Source of the DNA: Melitaea cinxia
Lineage: Eukaryota; Arthropoda; Insecta; Lepidoptera; Nymphalidae
Length of the DNA: 64,000 nt
NCBI RefSeq assembly: GCF_905220565.1
Contig: NC_059409.1
Span: forward strand, 1,805,501-1,869,500
Direction of reading: 5' to 3'
Below, one piece after another: positions 10,788-21,684 of the stretch. A program made the translations under genes and the position numbers. Under the pieces are notes generated by a model. That model ran no database searches, was not told where the DNA came from, and saw only the letters and a list, made by a program, of their open reading frames with translations. Numbering within the stretch: position 1 is the stretch's first letter; each line of letters begins with the position of its first letter.

Positions 10788-11140
10788 TTGAGTAGTTGAG
10801 TATGAGTGAGGTTACTTGAAGGTAGTTTGAAACTATTGTTACCGTCAAATGTAGGTGAATATTATGACGTCGATTGATCTTAAATCTGATGGAAATGTTA
10901 AGCTAAAATATTTTTTAATACGTTTTTATTTTTGTAATGTGGTTTTCTTTTTGTTTTCGTATAAATACTTGAGTAGTTTGGGGTATGAAAGTTACTTGGG
11001 GGTAGTTTGAAAATATTGTTACCGTTAAATGTAATAGAATTTTATGATGTCGATTAAAAATATGGAAAAGTTAAGCTAAAAATAGACCAATATTTTGATG
11101 TTTTGTTTTTCGTAATATAGACGTTGTTTTTGACGTATTT
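10788..11140 (+). repeat. Diverged 181-bp tandem duplication
   Basis: TTGAGTAGTT starts at 10788 and again at 10969. Both units continue with GTTACTTG, GGTAGTTTGAAA, TATTGTTACCGT, AAATGTA, ATTTTATGA/ATATTATGA, GTCGATT and GTTAAGCTAAAA. The two units differ at many sites, so the duplication is not recent. No frame is conserved. Confidence 0.75.
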
Positions 11141-11625
11141 ATGAAAAGACACATATCGAATACAATAAAAAAAAATTCCGTTGTACCCATGTGCATTTCT
11201 ACTTATTATTAGCATATGTGTCACTTATTACAATTCGTATAATACGTAGTTTTTGCTTATAATTGAGAGTACACATACTTTGTTGTTGTTTTGATTGAAT
11301 AATTTGTTATTTTTAAATGTTTATGTAAGTGTTTTATCGATACAAAATTTTAAAATCCCGATCATTTTGCGTGTTTGCTTTGCATTTTTTCATTTATTGT
11401 GTTAACATTCAAATTTGTAATTTTGACAATTATTAAAATATTGGATTTTGTGTCAATATTACTCTTTTTGTTTATTCGCTTAATACCGGAACAGTACAAA
11501 GATGGTGATGCCATCTATCGAATGTTTAATACCTATTAATTTACGATTACTCAGTCACTATATTTATTATCTGTTTTGTAGGGTAGTAGCCCAATGAATA
11601 CTGTTATCATTTAAATGTTTAAAGT
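11141..11625. other. AT-rich single-copy DNA
   Basis: A short GCCATCTATCG motif near 11511, also present in family F, is the only shared sequence noticed. Confidence 0.4.
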
Positions 11626-11636
11626 ACCGGAAGAGC

Positions 11637-11981
11637 TTACGCTTCAGCCTGTAATATCCCACTACTGGGCATTGGCCTCTTTCGACATGTAGGAGAAGGA
11701 TCAGAGCTTAATCCACTACGCTGCTCCAATGCGGGTTGGCGGATATATTCCCTACTATGAGTAACGATCGCTATCAAGTGTACATGATAACAACCGGGAC
11801 CGACGGCTTAACGTGCTTTCCGAGGCACGGTGGGGATACCTACAAGGACTGCACAAACACCCAGACCACGGCAAACACCTGTAGACCAATACAAATGTTT
11901 GTCATGTGCTGGGATCGAACTTGCAACCGCCAGCGCAACAGGTACAATCCATAGCTGTGACCGGTGCGCCAACGCGGCGTC
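11637..11981 (-). mobile_element. Complete tRNA-headed SINE (family A) with a perfect target duplication
   Basis: This 345-bp minus-strand copy has A-box TTGGCGCACCGGTCACAGC and a B-box-like AGTTCGATCCC, and ends GGCTGAAGCGTAA. It is bounded by ACCGGAAGAGC at 11626-11636 and 11982-11992, a perfect 11-bp target-site duplication. The three short frames over it (11736-12021) are SINE translations and not genes. Confidence 0.92.
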
Positions 11982-11992
11982 ACCGGAAGAGC

Positions 11993-12799
11993 ACAAGAGC
12001 ATTATTGTGTGGCCTGCTTGATAAGTGGCGAATAAGTGATTAGTGTCATATCGTATTTATTGTTGCTAAAAGTTTGAATTGTGAATGAATAACTATAGAT
12101 TTGAAGTGAGAAATAATTGTTTAGTTGAGTGTAGTCGTGTTCTACACTTGCATTCGTATTTATATATTACGATATAAGACGTGTGTTTCACATTTATATT
12201 TAAGTAACGATTTATGCATTTGTGCAACTTAGGAAATAAACGACTGCAATTTTTTTTAAATAAAAGCTATTGCAAAATAAATTATTTTCAAAGGCGCTTT
12301 CCTTTATGCAACAACGTAAAAAGAAAAACAGACTGCTAAGTAGCTTATAGAGAGAAAATGAAAAAAAACATATTCGTACAATGAATTGTACTTGAGAATT
12401 ATATTTTAAAAATAAGTATACTCGCCTTTTTTTTAAATAAGACTCGCTTTAATAGTTTTTGGGTTCCGTAACCTCCTCGACCCGATGGTTACCGGCAAAA
12501 CTTTACTATTAAAACTTCTCAAACTGTTTTCCTATCTATCATGCAGCTGTAACTTCTAATCCATTTTAGTTTGTTCTTAGAAAACTGTTTAATGTATGTA
12601 TTAGCTTAGTAGCTGTAAAATAACTAGTAAAATTATGTAATTATGTAAGTTGTAATACTAAATTTAAATGCGTCATTTGCGTATTTGGTTCTGATCTTGA
12701 TATCTGTTCTAGTGATGCATGTAACATAGAAAGTAGCCTAATTAATTTAAGAACAGACGACCGCGTGTATTTAACACATGTTTGTTTGTTTATTTTATC
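11993..12799. other. Mostly single-copy DNA with two short repeat remnants
   Basis: A piece of family N (GGGTTCCGTAACCTCCTCGA) lies near 12459 and the 3' end of a family J SINE (GAACAGACGACCGCG) near 12750. The rest is unassigned AT-rich sequence. Confidence 0.45.
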
Positions 12800-13092
12800 A
12801 TCACTTCAGCCAATCACAGTCCACTGCTAGACAAAGGCCTCCTCCACAAGTTCATACCAAAAACTGCGTGAACTCATGTGTTTTGCCCATAGTCACCACG
12901 CTGAGCAGGCGGGTTGGTGACCGCAGGGCTAGCTTTGTCGCACCGAAGACGCTGCTGCCCGTCTTCGGTCTGTGTATTTAAAAGCCAAGTTCCAAGGTGG
13001 TTGTGGAACTGTGTTATCCCTTAGTCGCCTCTAACGACACCCACAGGAAGAGAAGGGGTGGCTATATTCTTTACTGCCGTAACCACACATCA
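12800..13092 (-). mobile_element. SINE-like element (family B), internally deleted
   Basis: Begins with the reverse complement of the RTE-like tail (ATCATCACTTCAGCC) and runs through GGGTTGGTGACCGCAG and CGAAGACGCTGCTGCC to GGTGGCTATATTC and GTAACCACAC. The stretch normally between AAAGCCAGC and AGTTCCAAGG is deleted. TTTATTTTAT to the left and TTTATTATAT to the right may be the target duplication (one mismatch). Confidence 0.85.
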
Positions 13093-13850
13093 GCTTTATT
13101 ATATAAATGTATATAATAATTAGGGGCCCAAATGAAATATAATGTTCGTTCCGTTGCGGAACCTGTCAAATACGTCAAATCGTACTTTATCCTTTTTATT
13201 TATGTATACTTATTTATTTATTTTCTCTTTTGTTTCAGGTAAGTCACTTTGAAAATAATTATAAGTGTAAGGTTGGTACTGAAATAGATTTATAACTTTT
13301 TCTTAGTACAATGTCTTGGAAGAATATTTGATATATTCTTTCTAAAAAATAATAATTACGTAGCATAAAAAGTTTTGTCTATAATAAATAAGTACAACCT
13401 TTAGTGTATCTGATTGTAATACAGTCTTACACGTAGAACAAAAATTAAAAATAATATTAGCAGATTGTTTAGAGATAGGTCTCTAGATAATCGTCTTCTA
13501 TCTCCTTTGGTTTCCATCTTGCCTATTATGTGGCGTATGTTTTATCTTGTTAAATTTACTTTTTGAATGTGGTATGATATGATCCATCTTTGGATATATA
13601 TTTCTAATCAATGTCTAATCAAGTTGTCAGTCGTTAAAGGTCAGTTCGTATCGTATTTTGATCTTGCAGTAAAAAGATTGTTTATAAGTAAATTTGTTCG
13701 AAAATAACGCGTGATAGTCGCAGTACGGAGCACGCGTACACTTATCGCAGCACCGGAATTAAGGTAGAGTCAGAAATAACAAAAATTTAACCTCCGATAA
13801 AAAAATCTACCTGTATTGTACATCTGTTTAAAATTTTAGTCTACTATAGT
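13093..13850. other. AT-rich single-copy DNA
   Basis: No repeat or coding signal recognised. A GC-richer part with CGCGTACACTTATCGCAGCA lies at about 13720-13760. Confidence 0.4.
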
Positions 13851-13904
13851 ATAGCTCCGTCCACGGCCGCTGCACAGTCGTTTGGCATCGAGAATGTGTG
13901 TAAC

Positions 13905-13964
13905 CACGTGTTGCGCTATCTTAGTGCATATAAATATTCTAGGACATTTCTAGCTTTCCAGTTC
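13905..13964 (+). promoter_or_regulatory. Candidate TATA/Inr core promoter
   Basis: TATAAA at 13929-13934 is followed by CCAGTT with its A at 13960, a spacing of 31 bases from the first T, close to the usual arthropod distance. A CACGTG E-box lies at 13905-13910 within a locally GC-richer stretch. I see no downstream open frame, so any transcript would begin with a non-coding exon or belong to an unrecognised element. Motifs this short arise by chance in AT-rich DNA. Confidence 0.25.
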
Positions 13965-14299
13965 AACGAATAGGATGTGATTTCTATATAATATGTTAAT
14001 GTATTGATACTTGTACTTGTGTTTAAGTCTGAACCAGTGATTGATGTTGCACAATAACATTTGTTATGTAATGTGTCTCATTCATACGATTGTCAAATAA
14101 TATGAGATATTTATCGACTACAAACTTGAATAGAGAATCGGTAGCTTGATTAATAGCGAATAGTATAGTAGAATAGTGGACACTCGCTGAAATTACATAT
14201 TTTGTTTAAATAAAGTTTAATTTTTATTAAAAATGTATATGTCCTTAAATTCATTGTAGAATCAATAACCGGCATCTATACTTCTAAACATAGCGGTGC
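13965..14299. other. AT-rich single-copy DNA
   Basis: No feature supported. Confidence 0.4.
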
Positions 14300-14535
14300 A
14301 TGTGCCGTGTCGACGCCTACATACCAGCGGTTTTCGAGTGGGATGGATGTCTGTCACGTTAAGCAGTTGGTCCTGATTGTTATCATAAATATCTGATAGC
14401 GAAAATATCCACTATTCATAGTAGGGAAAATATCCGCTAACTCCCAGTGGAGCGGCGTGGATAATTAAGCCCCAATCCTTCTTCTTAATGGACTAAAAGG
14501 CCTATGCCCAGCTGTGGGATTTTATAAATTGAACC
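14300..14535 (+). mobile_element. Diverged family A SINE, head lost
   Basis: Recognisable blocks are CACGTTAAGCAGTTGGTCC, TTGTTATCATAAATA, CTGATAGCG, ATAGTAGGGAAAATATCCGC, GGAGCGGCGTGG and GGCCTATGCCCAGC. The sequence is heavily mutated and partly duplicated, so this is an old copy. Confidence 0.7.
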
Positions 14536-15130
14536 ATAAACTATTAATACTATACTCGATTTTGGAATGGCCACGCTTTATACATAAGATATTTGTATCA
14601 TATTATTTTCTATTAAAATATATCAATTTCGAAATATGGTCTTCTATAATTCGTGGAAGGAGCGAATTGAAAGCGGGTCGTAGGTCAGTGTGAGATAGAC
14701 CAATTTAATGTACCAAGTATGGTGCTAAGGCGATGGATATACGAACTTGTGTTAATGTATTTATTACATATAAACTTTAAACTCTTGAAAGCTCACAGTT
14801 AAAGACAATTACGCAATTTACGTTTCTATATTAATTTTGTTTGTAAGAATGATTTGTCATTTTTGTAAAAAATTCTCACTATCACTCGAATATTTCTTCC
14901 CTTTAAAATTATAATTTTAATTTTTTTATTGATAGCTCATTTTTAGAACAAAGTTATTTTAAAACGTGTTATTATTTATTATAAATAAAAATAATAATAT
15001 ATTTCAAGAATACACATACACCTCCTCACCAAGACAAATTGAATTATATAATAGCTTAATATATATTTAAGAGTTTTTAGAATATTTTGTCAAATCGAAT
15101 ACTAAAATTGTTTTATACTCATTTGACTTG
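14536..15130. other. AT-rich single-copy DNA
   Basis: No feature supported. Confidence 0.4.
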
Positions 15131-15360
15131 GCCGGCGGCGCAGTTTGTAGTGGCCCTGCTTTTTGTTCCACGAGTTGTGGGTTCGATTCCCGTATAAGTC
15201 TTGGTGTTATATTTGTATTTATATATTTGTATGTGTATAATTTTCATGTATACTAAAAAAAATAGTTATATCACCCGGCTGTTACCTATAACACAAGCAT
15301 TAAGTTGCTTACCATAGGAACAGACGACAGTGTGTGTATGTTGTAAGATATTTATTAATT
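15131..15360 (+). mobile_element. tRNA-derived SINE (family J)
   Basis: GCCGGCGGCGCAGTTTGTAG (A-box region) and GTGGGTTCGATTCCCG (B-box) are 45-50 bp apart. The AT-rich middle is followed by GGCTGTTACCTATAACACAA and GGAACAGACGACAGTGTGTG. It is homologous to 6005-6240 in the opposite orientation. The CC-GG head and loop sequences do not make a standard tRNA. Confidence 0.8.
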
Positions 15361-16946
15361 ATTTTTATAAATTCTTTTTTTTGGGTAAACAGTTTTAAGT
15401 GTAGAAATATGTCTGTCATAGAAACGAACATAGCGTGTGTTATAAGATATTTTTTATTTAAGATATTTATTTATTTATACTTGTCTTTAAAAGCACCTTC
15501 GAATTGTCATCTTATAAATATGTCATACATAATTCATCGTAAAATGTCTCAAATAACTTCTATGTATTATTGTAATATTTTTACAATTTTTTATAGAGAA
15601 AAATATTTAAAACAGTTATTGGTATAAGATACCTCGTAGTCAGTTTGATTATGGTATGTGAAATACTAAAAATATATACTCGTCGATCCTTTTATCTCGC
15701 CACATTTACATACTTACGTGTAAATCAAACATATATCAGAATATTCAGTTTGAAAATCAACAAACCCGCAAATCCACTAATCAGACCTCCAAAACTTGTA
15801 AAAACAAATTCCGAAACAGACGGGATCCGGTTCGTTAATGTCGTAACGATATTTTTGTCGTACGCTCAAATTATTTATAGTAATTTTTTTAATAAGCGTA
15901 TCCTAAATAAATAAAGTAATTAAATTCTAATCTATACTTTAAAAATGAAGTCTGATTCATTAGTACATAATATAATGTGACATGATGTCTTGAATGTGAC
16001 ACACAGTTTTGTCACGGAGCGGTAGCTGTAACGTAAATGTTTGTGACAATATGTCAGCTTTTATTCCATCATTTTTATGCACTTATTTTAAGACATATAC
16101 GTTATAGAGTAATGCTATATACATGAAAAAGACCAAAGTATTAAAATTATTGGATTGTGTCTTAAATGTTATTGCGTAAAAAATCTACTAACATAATCTT
16201 TATACGTGTATTGAAGAAATGAACTGCAGTCTCCTAAACAATATTCTAAAGAAAGCTAATTATAAAATATGAATATACTTTTGGACTTACTACAAAACAA
16301 TAAAGCGAACGAATGACGATGCGATAGAAAATATCGTAAAGACATCGTATGAACGTATCTAAAGTTTAAATCAAAAAGCAAAATCCGGCTTAAGAGTTAC
16401 AATTTTCCACGCCGCATTTAATCACCTCGGAGTGGCGTTCACCTAATTTCCACTTGGAGGAAATAATTTATCCCCTTTGTCGCTCTAATGGAATATTCAG
16501 TCTGACATTAGTATTAGGGCGAGTGCGCATATTATGGCACGTTACGACTCGTCTGTTGAGGTATGTGCATATGTTGTGAGTCGTGAATAGTATATTCGAG
16601 TTGTTTGTGGTGGAAACGGGAGATGGGTCTTTAAATTTTCTATTGAACTGTTTGATATTTGAAGTGAACAATAAGTAAGACACTTAGTGATACGTATAAT
16701 GGTAAAACTTTAATCGAGTAGGCTTCAAAAGCTCTTTTGAATCGTAATTCTATAATTTAAAATTATATCAATTTTAATTAATTATTAAAATCATATCTTA
16801 GAACTCTTGACAATGAAAATTTGGTTATTTGAAGACCTTACGTAGTCGCCATTATGACTTTTAAATTTATCTCATATCTCACTAGATGCTTTTTTGATTA
16901 TCCCACGTTTACTGTCATTCGTCATTGTCTGTGGTCTGTTAGACCC

Positions 16947-16949
<3 letters not shown>
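15361..16949. other. AT-rich DNA with two faint LINE 3'-end matches
   Basis: Weak matches to the family K LINE 3' end occur near 15470-15520 (AAAAGCACCTTCGAATTGTC) and 16718-16750 (GTAGGCTTCAAAAGC). The open frames at 15334-15627 and 15645-15914 have low-complexity composition and no domain. A segment at 16390-16690 is less AT-rich and unassigned. Confidence 0.4.

Positions 16950-16996
<47 letters not shown>
16950..16996. repeat. (AT)n microsatellite
   Basis: About 47 bp of uninterrupted AT dinucleotides. Confidence 0.97.
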
Positions 16997-16999
<3 letters not shown>

Positions 17000-17857
17000 A
17001 AGTTCAACGTTTTAAGAGATTACCTCAACAAAAAACCTCGACATTCAAGCTTACATAGAAAGAAACGGAGAATATTTTAATAGTTTAAATATGGAAGTTA
17101 ATTGGAAAAACGGTACGGTCATACCAATTAACTTTCAGTAAAAAGTTGATGCTGAAAATTGTAGAATTTTGTTGACAGCTTTATACTACACAAATGACAC
17201 CTTACGTACATGACATACAAATGTACTTAGTCCCATTAATGTGTACTACATTTAAATATATACCAATCGGTTTTATGTATATATTTTTTTATCATTGTAA
17301 AAATATTATTTATGTAAAAGTTCGAAATAATATTCAGTGAAATATATACGCCTCGGGTTTTATTTTAGCAATGTTACCGGATGCCAGTATTCATAATGTT
17401 ATAATAGGAAAGTTTCGTTTAGAATTTCTGTGGATATTGGATTAAAGCTCCAATCTGCTGGCACTTGGAATTTTGAGTAACTTTCGTGAGCTTTATTCTT
17501 GTTTGAATTTGATATTCTCCGGTTACGTTCCTCAATAAAGCATAATACTTATAATAAGACCGTCGGGACTTATCTGTAAACAAAATATTTTTTTGTGAAG
17601 AGAATTCTTTTTGGGATTTTTATTTTGTATGGAAAGTTTTTCGTGTTTTTTCCGTGGTTTGGCTAAGCACATGTTATAGTACAATGACTACAATATATCG
17701 AACTCTTTTGTGAAATCAGTCTCCATTCTACGTGACATTGAAAAAAAGCTATTTTGATACGATTTGAATCCATTAATCCAATTAAACGAATCGATCACAG
17801 CATGTTGCTTGATAATCCCCAATAAATGGGTTACAATGGATTTATTTTGGATATATT
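16997..17857. other. AT-rich single-copy DNA
   Basis: No repeat shared with the window. The minus frame at 17688-17948 runs into a D element and is not a gene. Confidence 0.4.
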
Positions 17858-18131
17858 TTTGTTTGATTACAAAAGAAAAAAAAAACAGATTTAATGATAC
17901 CAGCAATACAACGTAGGTAGACAAAAAAAATTTCAAGTAAATACGCATTACTAGCGATAACTCAAAAAGTACTTGTCAGATCTCGATTAAATTTAAATAG
18001 GGTAACATGACACGCACCACCTTTTGATTACAAAAAAATCGTCGAAATCGGTTCACCCAGTCAAAATTTCTGAGATAACACATAAAAAATACAGTCGAAT
18101 TGAGAATATCTCCTTTTTAAGTCGGTTCAAA
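17858..18131 (+). mobile_element. Family D element, short form
   Basis: Contains AATACAACGTAGGTAGAC, ATAACTCAAAAAGTACTTGT, CAGATCTCGATTAAATTTAA, CACCACCTTTTGATTA, AAATCGGTTCACCCAGTCAA and the CTTTTTAAGTCGGTT end. Its left terminus is decayed. It carries a single internal module. Confidence 0.75.
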
Positions 18132-18246
18132 AGAATATTGATCAGTAAAACCAATTTAAAATAAATTCTTCACAGTTATTTTGTTTCAAATATAAAAATA
18201 AGACAGTAACTATTTGAAAATAGTATTTTTCTAAACATTTTTTAAT

Positions 18247-18369
18247 ATCATATCAAAAATCGACCGTTCCAGTGGGGATCGAACCTGCATCTCCGTCTGA
18301 CCGTGTCGATGCTCTAGCCAATTAAGCTATGGAACGATGTACCCGCTAGATCGAATCTTTTGATATGAT
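18247..18369 (-). repeat. tRNA-like repeat (family G) bounded by 12-bp inverted repeats
   Basis: ATCATATCAAAA (18247-18258) is inverted perfectly at 18358-18369. Between them, minus-strand 18265-18336 is 72 nt long, the length of a tRNA. The acceptor sides CGTTCCA and TGGAACG pair perfectly. The D, anticodon and T arms are recognisable but contain mismatches. The anticodon loop reads ACGGTCA, with C instead of the universal T at position 33, so I treat it as a tRNA-derived repeat and not a working tRNA. Related sequence continues to about 18412. Confidence 0.7.
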
Positions 18370-18429
18370 GATTTTTATATTCGGTCTAAGCGACCTTGGC
18401 GCCGTCTATAGTGAAGTCCTCTATAGTTT

Positions 18430-18998
18430 TTTTCTTTAAGAATGCGTTAAAAGTACTATGTTGAGATTATGGAAATAATAGCATCTTGGGTAATTAATAG
18501 ATTATGTTCTATTATAAAACTGAGAACAGAGTAGTAAATAAATTGTATTTACTTAGTCCGTATCTAAATGAAGGTCGAAGTTCTTAATAATTACGTTCTT
18601 TAACAACAACATCAAAGAAAATTTCAGATTGTCCCATGCATTCACTAAGATTGTTGAAAAGGTGCCCAATTTCCCAAACCCCCTCAAAACCCTAATAAGG
18701 TGCAATCCCATTCCACTTCGAAGCTAACGCTTCCCATTTATCCAGGTGTCCCCATAAAGGCACTCAATTGAATCCACGGGAGGTCGCTGGTCCACGTTCC
18801 CTCCAACTGATTGAAATTCCATTATCATCGACCCTCTGGTTACAGTCAATCTTTCGAGGGTATTTCATATTATGGGTGTGTGATGTACTGAAACGACTCT
18901 AGGGATATTTGTCATTAATCCTCTGGGGTCCTTGTTGATATCAGTTGGATCGATGGTAACGATTTCAAAGTAATTCAAAATTTTAATTTTATTAGTAA
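18430..18998. other. Single-copy DNA with a less AT-rich, C-rich block
   Basis: The block at about 18640-18850 (CCCAATTTCCCAAACCCCC, GGTGTCCCCATAAAGGCAC) has no open frame in either direction and no match elsewhere in the window. It is a candidate conserved non-coding element. Confidence 0.35.
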
Positions 18999-19800
18999 CT
19001 AGCTACCCGGACAGATTTCGTTCTATCAATAGTTAATAGATTTTTATTTATATGATTTTATTTTAATTTTTTTTAGTATTATAACCTTCCGTGGCTCTTA
19101 AGGAACATTAAAAAAAAAAATAGCTAAATTGGTCGAACCATTCTCGAGTTACGCATTCTCGAGTGCGCTTAGCAACATTCATTTTTAACCGACTTCCAAA
19201 AAAGGAGGAGGTTCTCAATTCGACTGTTTTTTTTTAATGTATGTTACATCAGAACTTTTGACCGGGTGGACAGATTTCGACAATTTTTTTTTAATCGAAA
19301 GGTGGTGTGTGTCATTTGGTTCCATTTAAATTTATTTGAGATTTAACAACTACTTTTCGAGTTATATCTAATAATGCGTTTTTACTTGACGCTTTTTCGT
19401 CGACCTACGTTGTATTATACCGCATAACTTTCTACTGGATGTACCGATTTTGACAATTCTTTTTTTGTTAGAAAGGGGATATCCTTAGTTTGGTACCATG
19501 ATAAGAAAACCAGGATCTGGTTAAGGGATCCCAGAGAAATCGAGGGAAACTCTTGAAAATCCGCAATAACTTTTTACTGGGTGTACCGATTTTAATAATT
19601 TTTAATTTAATCGAAAGCTGATGTTTGTCATGTGGTCACACATAAATTTTATTGAGGTCTGATAACTACTTTTTGAGTAATCTTTGATAACGCGTAGTTA
19701 CTTGACTATTTTTTCGTCGATCTACGTTGTATTACTCGTCGATGTAATTGAAGTCGGTTGTTTTTCGTTTGCGAGCAAACACAATTATTGTTTATATAGA
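18999..19800 (-). mobile_element. Helitron-like element (E-b type) interrupted by a 599-bp D element
   Basis: On the minus strand the 5' end is TCTATATAA, preceded by A, and the 3' end is CTAG at 18999-19002, followed by T. The two pieces, 18999-19187 and 19789-19800, rejoin into the same order as the copy at 25523-25732 (ATGTTGCTAAGCGCA, ACTCGAGAATGG, TGTTCCTTAAGAGCC, GTCCGGGTAGCTAG). No protein is encoded. Confidence 0.65.
19189..19787 (-). mobile_element. Longest family D element (599 bp)
   Basis: Runs from CCGACTTCCAAAAAAGGAGG to TTTGCGAGCAAACACAATTA. GTTTGC/GCAAAC forms a hairpin 6-7 bases from the end. Inside are diverged module copies, each with an ACTTTTnACnGGnTGnACnGATTT segment, an AATCGAAAGG/GC segment, CAACTACTTTTCGAGT or TAACTACTTTTTGAGT, and CGTCGACCTACGTTGTATT. 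There is no open frame, so it is non-autonomous. Left flank ends TTAA; right flank starts TTGT. Confidence 0.8.
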
Positions 19801-20125
19801 TCCTATAATTGATAACACTATTAAAATGAAGGAATAATTTGTTCCACTCTATTAATTTTATTTGATAGCTTTTGGTTATGGGATGTACAAACGCAATTCA
19901 AAATAATTTCTGGAAAAAATCCTTGGCATCAGGAGTCACCTTTAAGACGTTCAGTTTTATTAAAGCATCGATACTGCTTATAAATTAAACCGTAAAAATT
20001 TTAGCAAATATATAATAGAAAAAAAAACATGTAATTGCACAATGTCTCAGTCAAAGTCAAGTCTGTCAAATATGTGTGTTTCATTATGTATGTGTGTATT
20101 TTATTTTCTAGAAAATAATATACTA

Positions 20126-20318
20126 CTAGCTGGCCTGGCGAACTTCGTACCACCTATTTTTTTTTAATATAATAATTATATATATCGAAATAAAATATAG
20201 CCTATCTTTCAAGTTGGATCGAACTGCACATGGTGTGCGAATTTTATTATAATCGGTTAAGTGGTTTAGGAGTCTATTGAGGACAAACATTGTGACACGA
20301 GATTTATATATATTAAGA
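20126..20318 (-). mobile_element. Helitron-like element (E4)
   Basis: Minus strand: TC at 20318, preceded by A; then ATATAAATCTCGTGTCAC, CCACTTAACCGATTATAAT and a CTAG end at 20126 followed by T. It shares its 5' CTCGTGTCACAATGTTTG motif with family E1 but differs in the body. Confidence 0.65.
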
Positions 20319-20760
20319 TGTTACATCAATTTGATAGTGGTTGTATTTAAAGGAGGTTTTATGAGACGGCTTTGTATTTTGAAGTTATATTTTCAAGAAT
20401 TTCGTTGTGCAAATGAACGGAATTAATCTGCAGATTCCGTGTTAAGTTGTATAAGCAATTCTCTCTCAGAACACGGTCAGTATGATCGAACCACACCAAA
20501 AGGTTTTCCTTTCCGCTAACTTCGGCTTTCGGCTTTTGTATCGAGGATTTACCGACACCTTTTACGATGGTATAAGAATCAGGGCGGTTTGATGTGGATT
20601 TGGCTTAGAAAGTTTGTTGGAAGTTCCTCGATTTTGAGTGGAATTCATTTATATTTTAGATGAGTTTGTGCAGGACGTGTCGGGTACGGAATAAATAAGG
20701 TGGCGTTATGTCATGAATATTGTCGATTTTGTACTACGATACTAATTTTGTACTGTATTT
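20319..20760. other. Single-copy DNA, less AT-rich
   Basis: The block at 20360-20700 (GAACACGGTCAGTATGATCG, TTCGGCTTTCGGC) is unmatched in the window and has stops in all frames. It is a possible conserved non-coding element. Confidence 0.35.
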
Positions 20761-20958
20761 TTATATGTAAAATTTTCGTGTCACATATGTTAGTTACTCC
20801 TCCGAAACGGCTGGACCATTTTTTATGAAATTATGTGCGCATATCGAGTAGGTCTGAGAATTGGTCCACATTTATTTTTTATACCCCTAAGCTATAAGGG
20901 GGAGGATTAAGGGGTTTAATAACATATATGGCAAAACAACATTTGCGGGGTCTGCTAG
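20761..20958 (+). mobile_element. Helitron-like element (family E1)
   Basis: Shares ATTTTCGTGTCACA, TCCTCCGAAACGGCTGGACC, GTAGGTCTGAGAATTGG and ACCCCTAAGCTATAAGGGGG, and ends GCGGGGTCTGCTAG followed by T. The 5' TC is not clear. Confidence 0.65.
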
Positions 20959-21684
20959 TTATTATATAAAAGTATATAAAATTGGATTCACTCAATACAA
21001 AAATAGTACTTACGTCATTGGAAAATTTTACCCTGTAATAAATTACTGATCTTCAAGGAACCGACGTCTGAATAAGTTTCACTAATATTGGACTAATTTC
21101 AAAGAGAGGAATAATTTCGTTATACAACAGAACCGTAGAAATTCTTAAAATATCTTCAACGAGGACAAATTTACCAGATGTTGATATAACATTTCGCCGA
21201 GAATTAAATTTTGCCGGAAACTGAATTTCAGTTCTAGGCAGACATCGCGAGTTCCTTTAAATGGTTAATTTGTATTTGCAATTCATCTTGTGCTCTGCGG
21301 CGGAGTATGTGCAAACATGCATATCTCCCGAGTAATGTAGAGATAAGAAGCACATTCACTAAACCGGAGTTTATTCATCTTAGTTATTTTCTGTGAAAGA
21401 TTTCTAGTGCTCGATATATCCTACTCAAGATTTACTTAAACATTATCTTCATTTAGAGCTAGTGCTATCGGCGAAGCATTTCGAATTTCGTCTATTATTT
21501 AATCTATCTATTATTATTTCTATCTATAATTTAATCTAATTCAACGTTATAAATTTAAATTTAAATACAGTTTATTTTGGTTTATAAGTAAATTGCTTTA
21601 TTATTATTATTATTATTAGACTATTACAAACAATTTTGTTTATCTTTACTATCTTAAAACTACTTTAAACGTTTATTTTTGAAT
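20959..21684. other. Single-copy DNA with short trinucleotide repeats
   Basis: An (ATT)n tract lies at about 21601-21619. The segment at 21060-21320 is less AT-rich and unassigned. No gene is supported. Confidence 0.4.

Noticed and set aside
15334..15914. Two adjacent AT-rich frames of 97 and 89 codons
   Set aside because: Composition follows AT bias (I, Y, F, K, N rich), with no domain, no splice signals and a SINE 3' end overlapping the first start.
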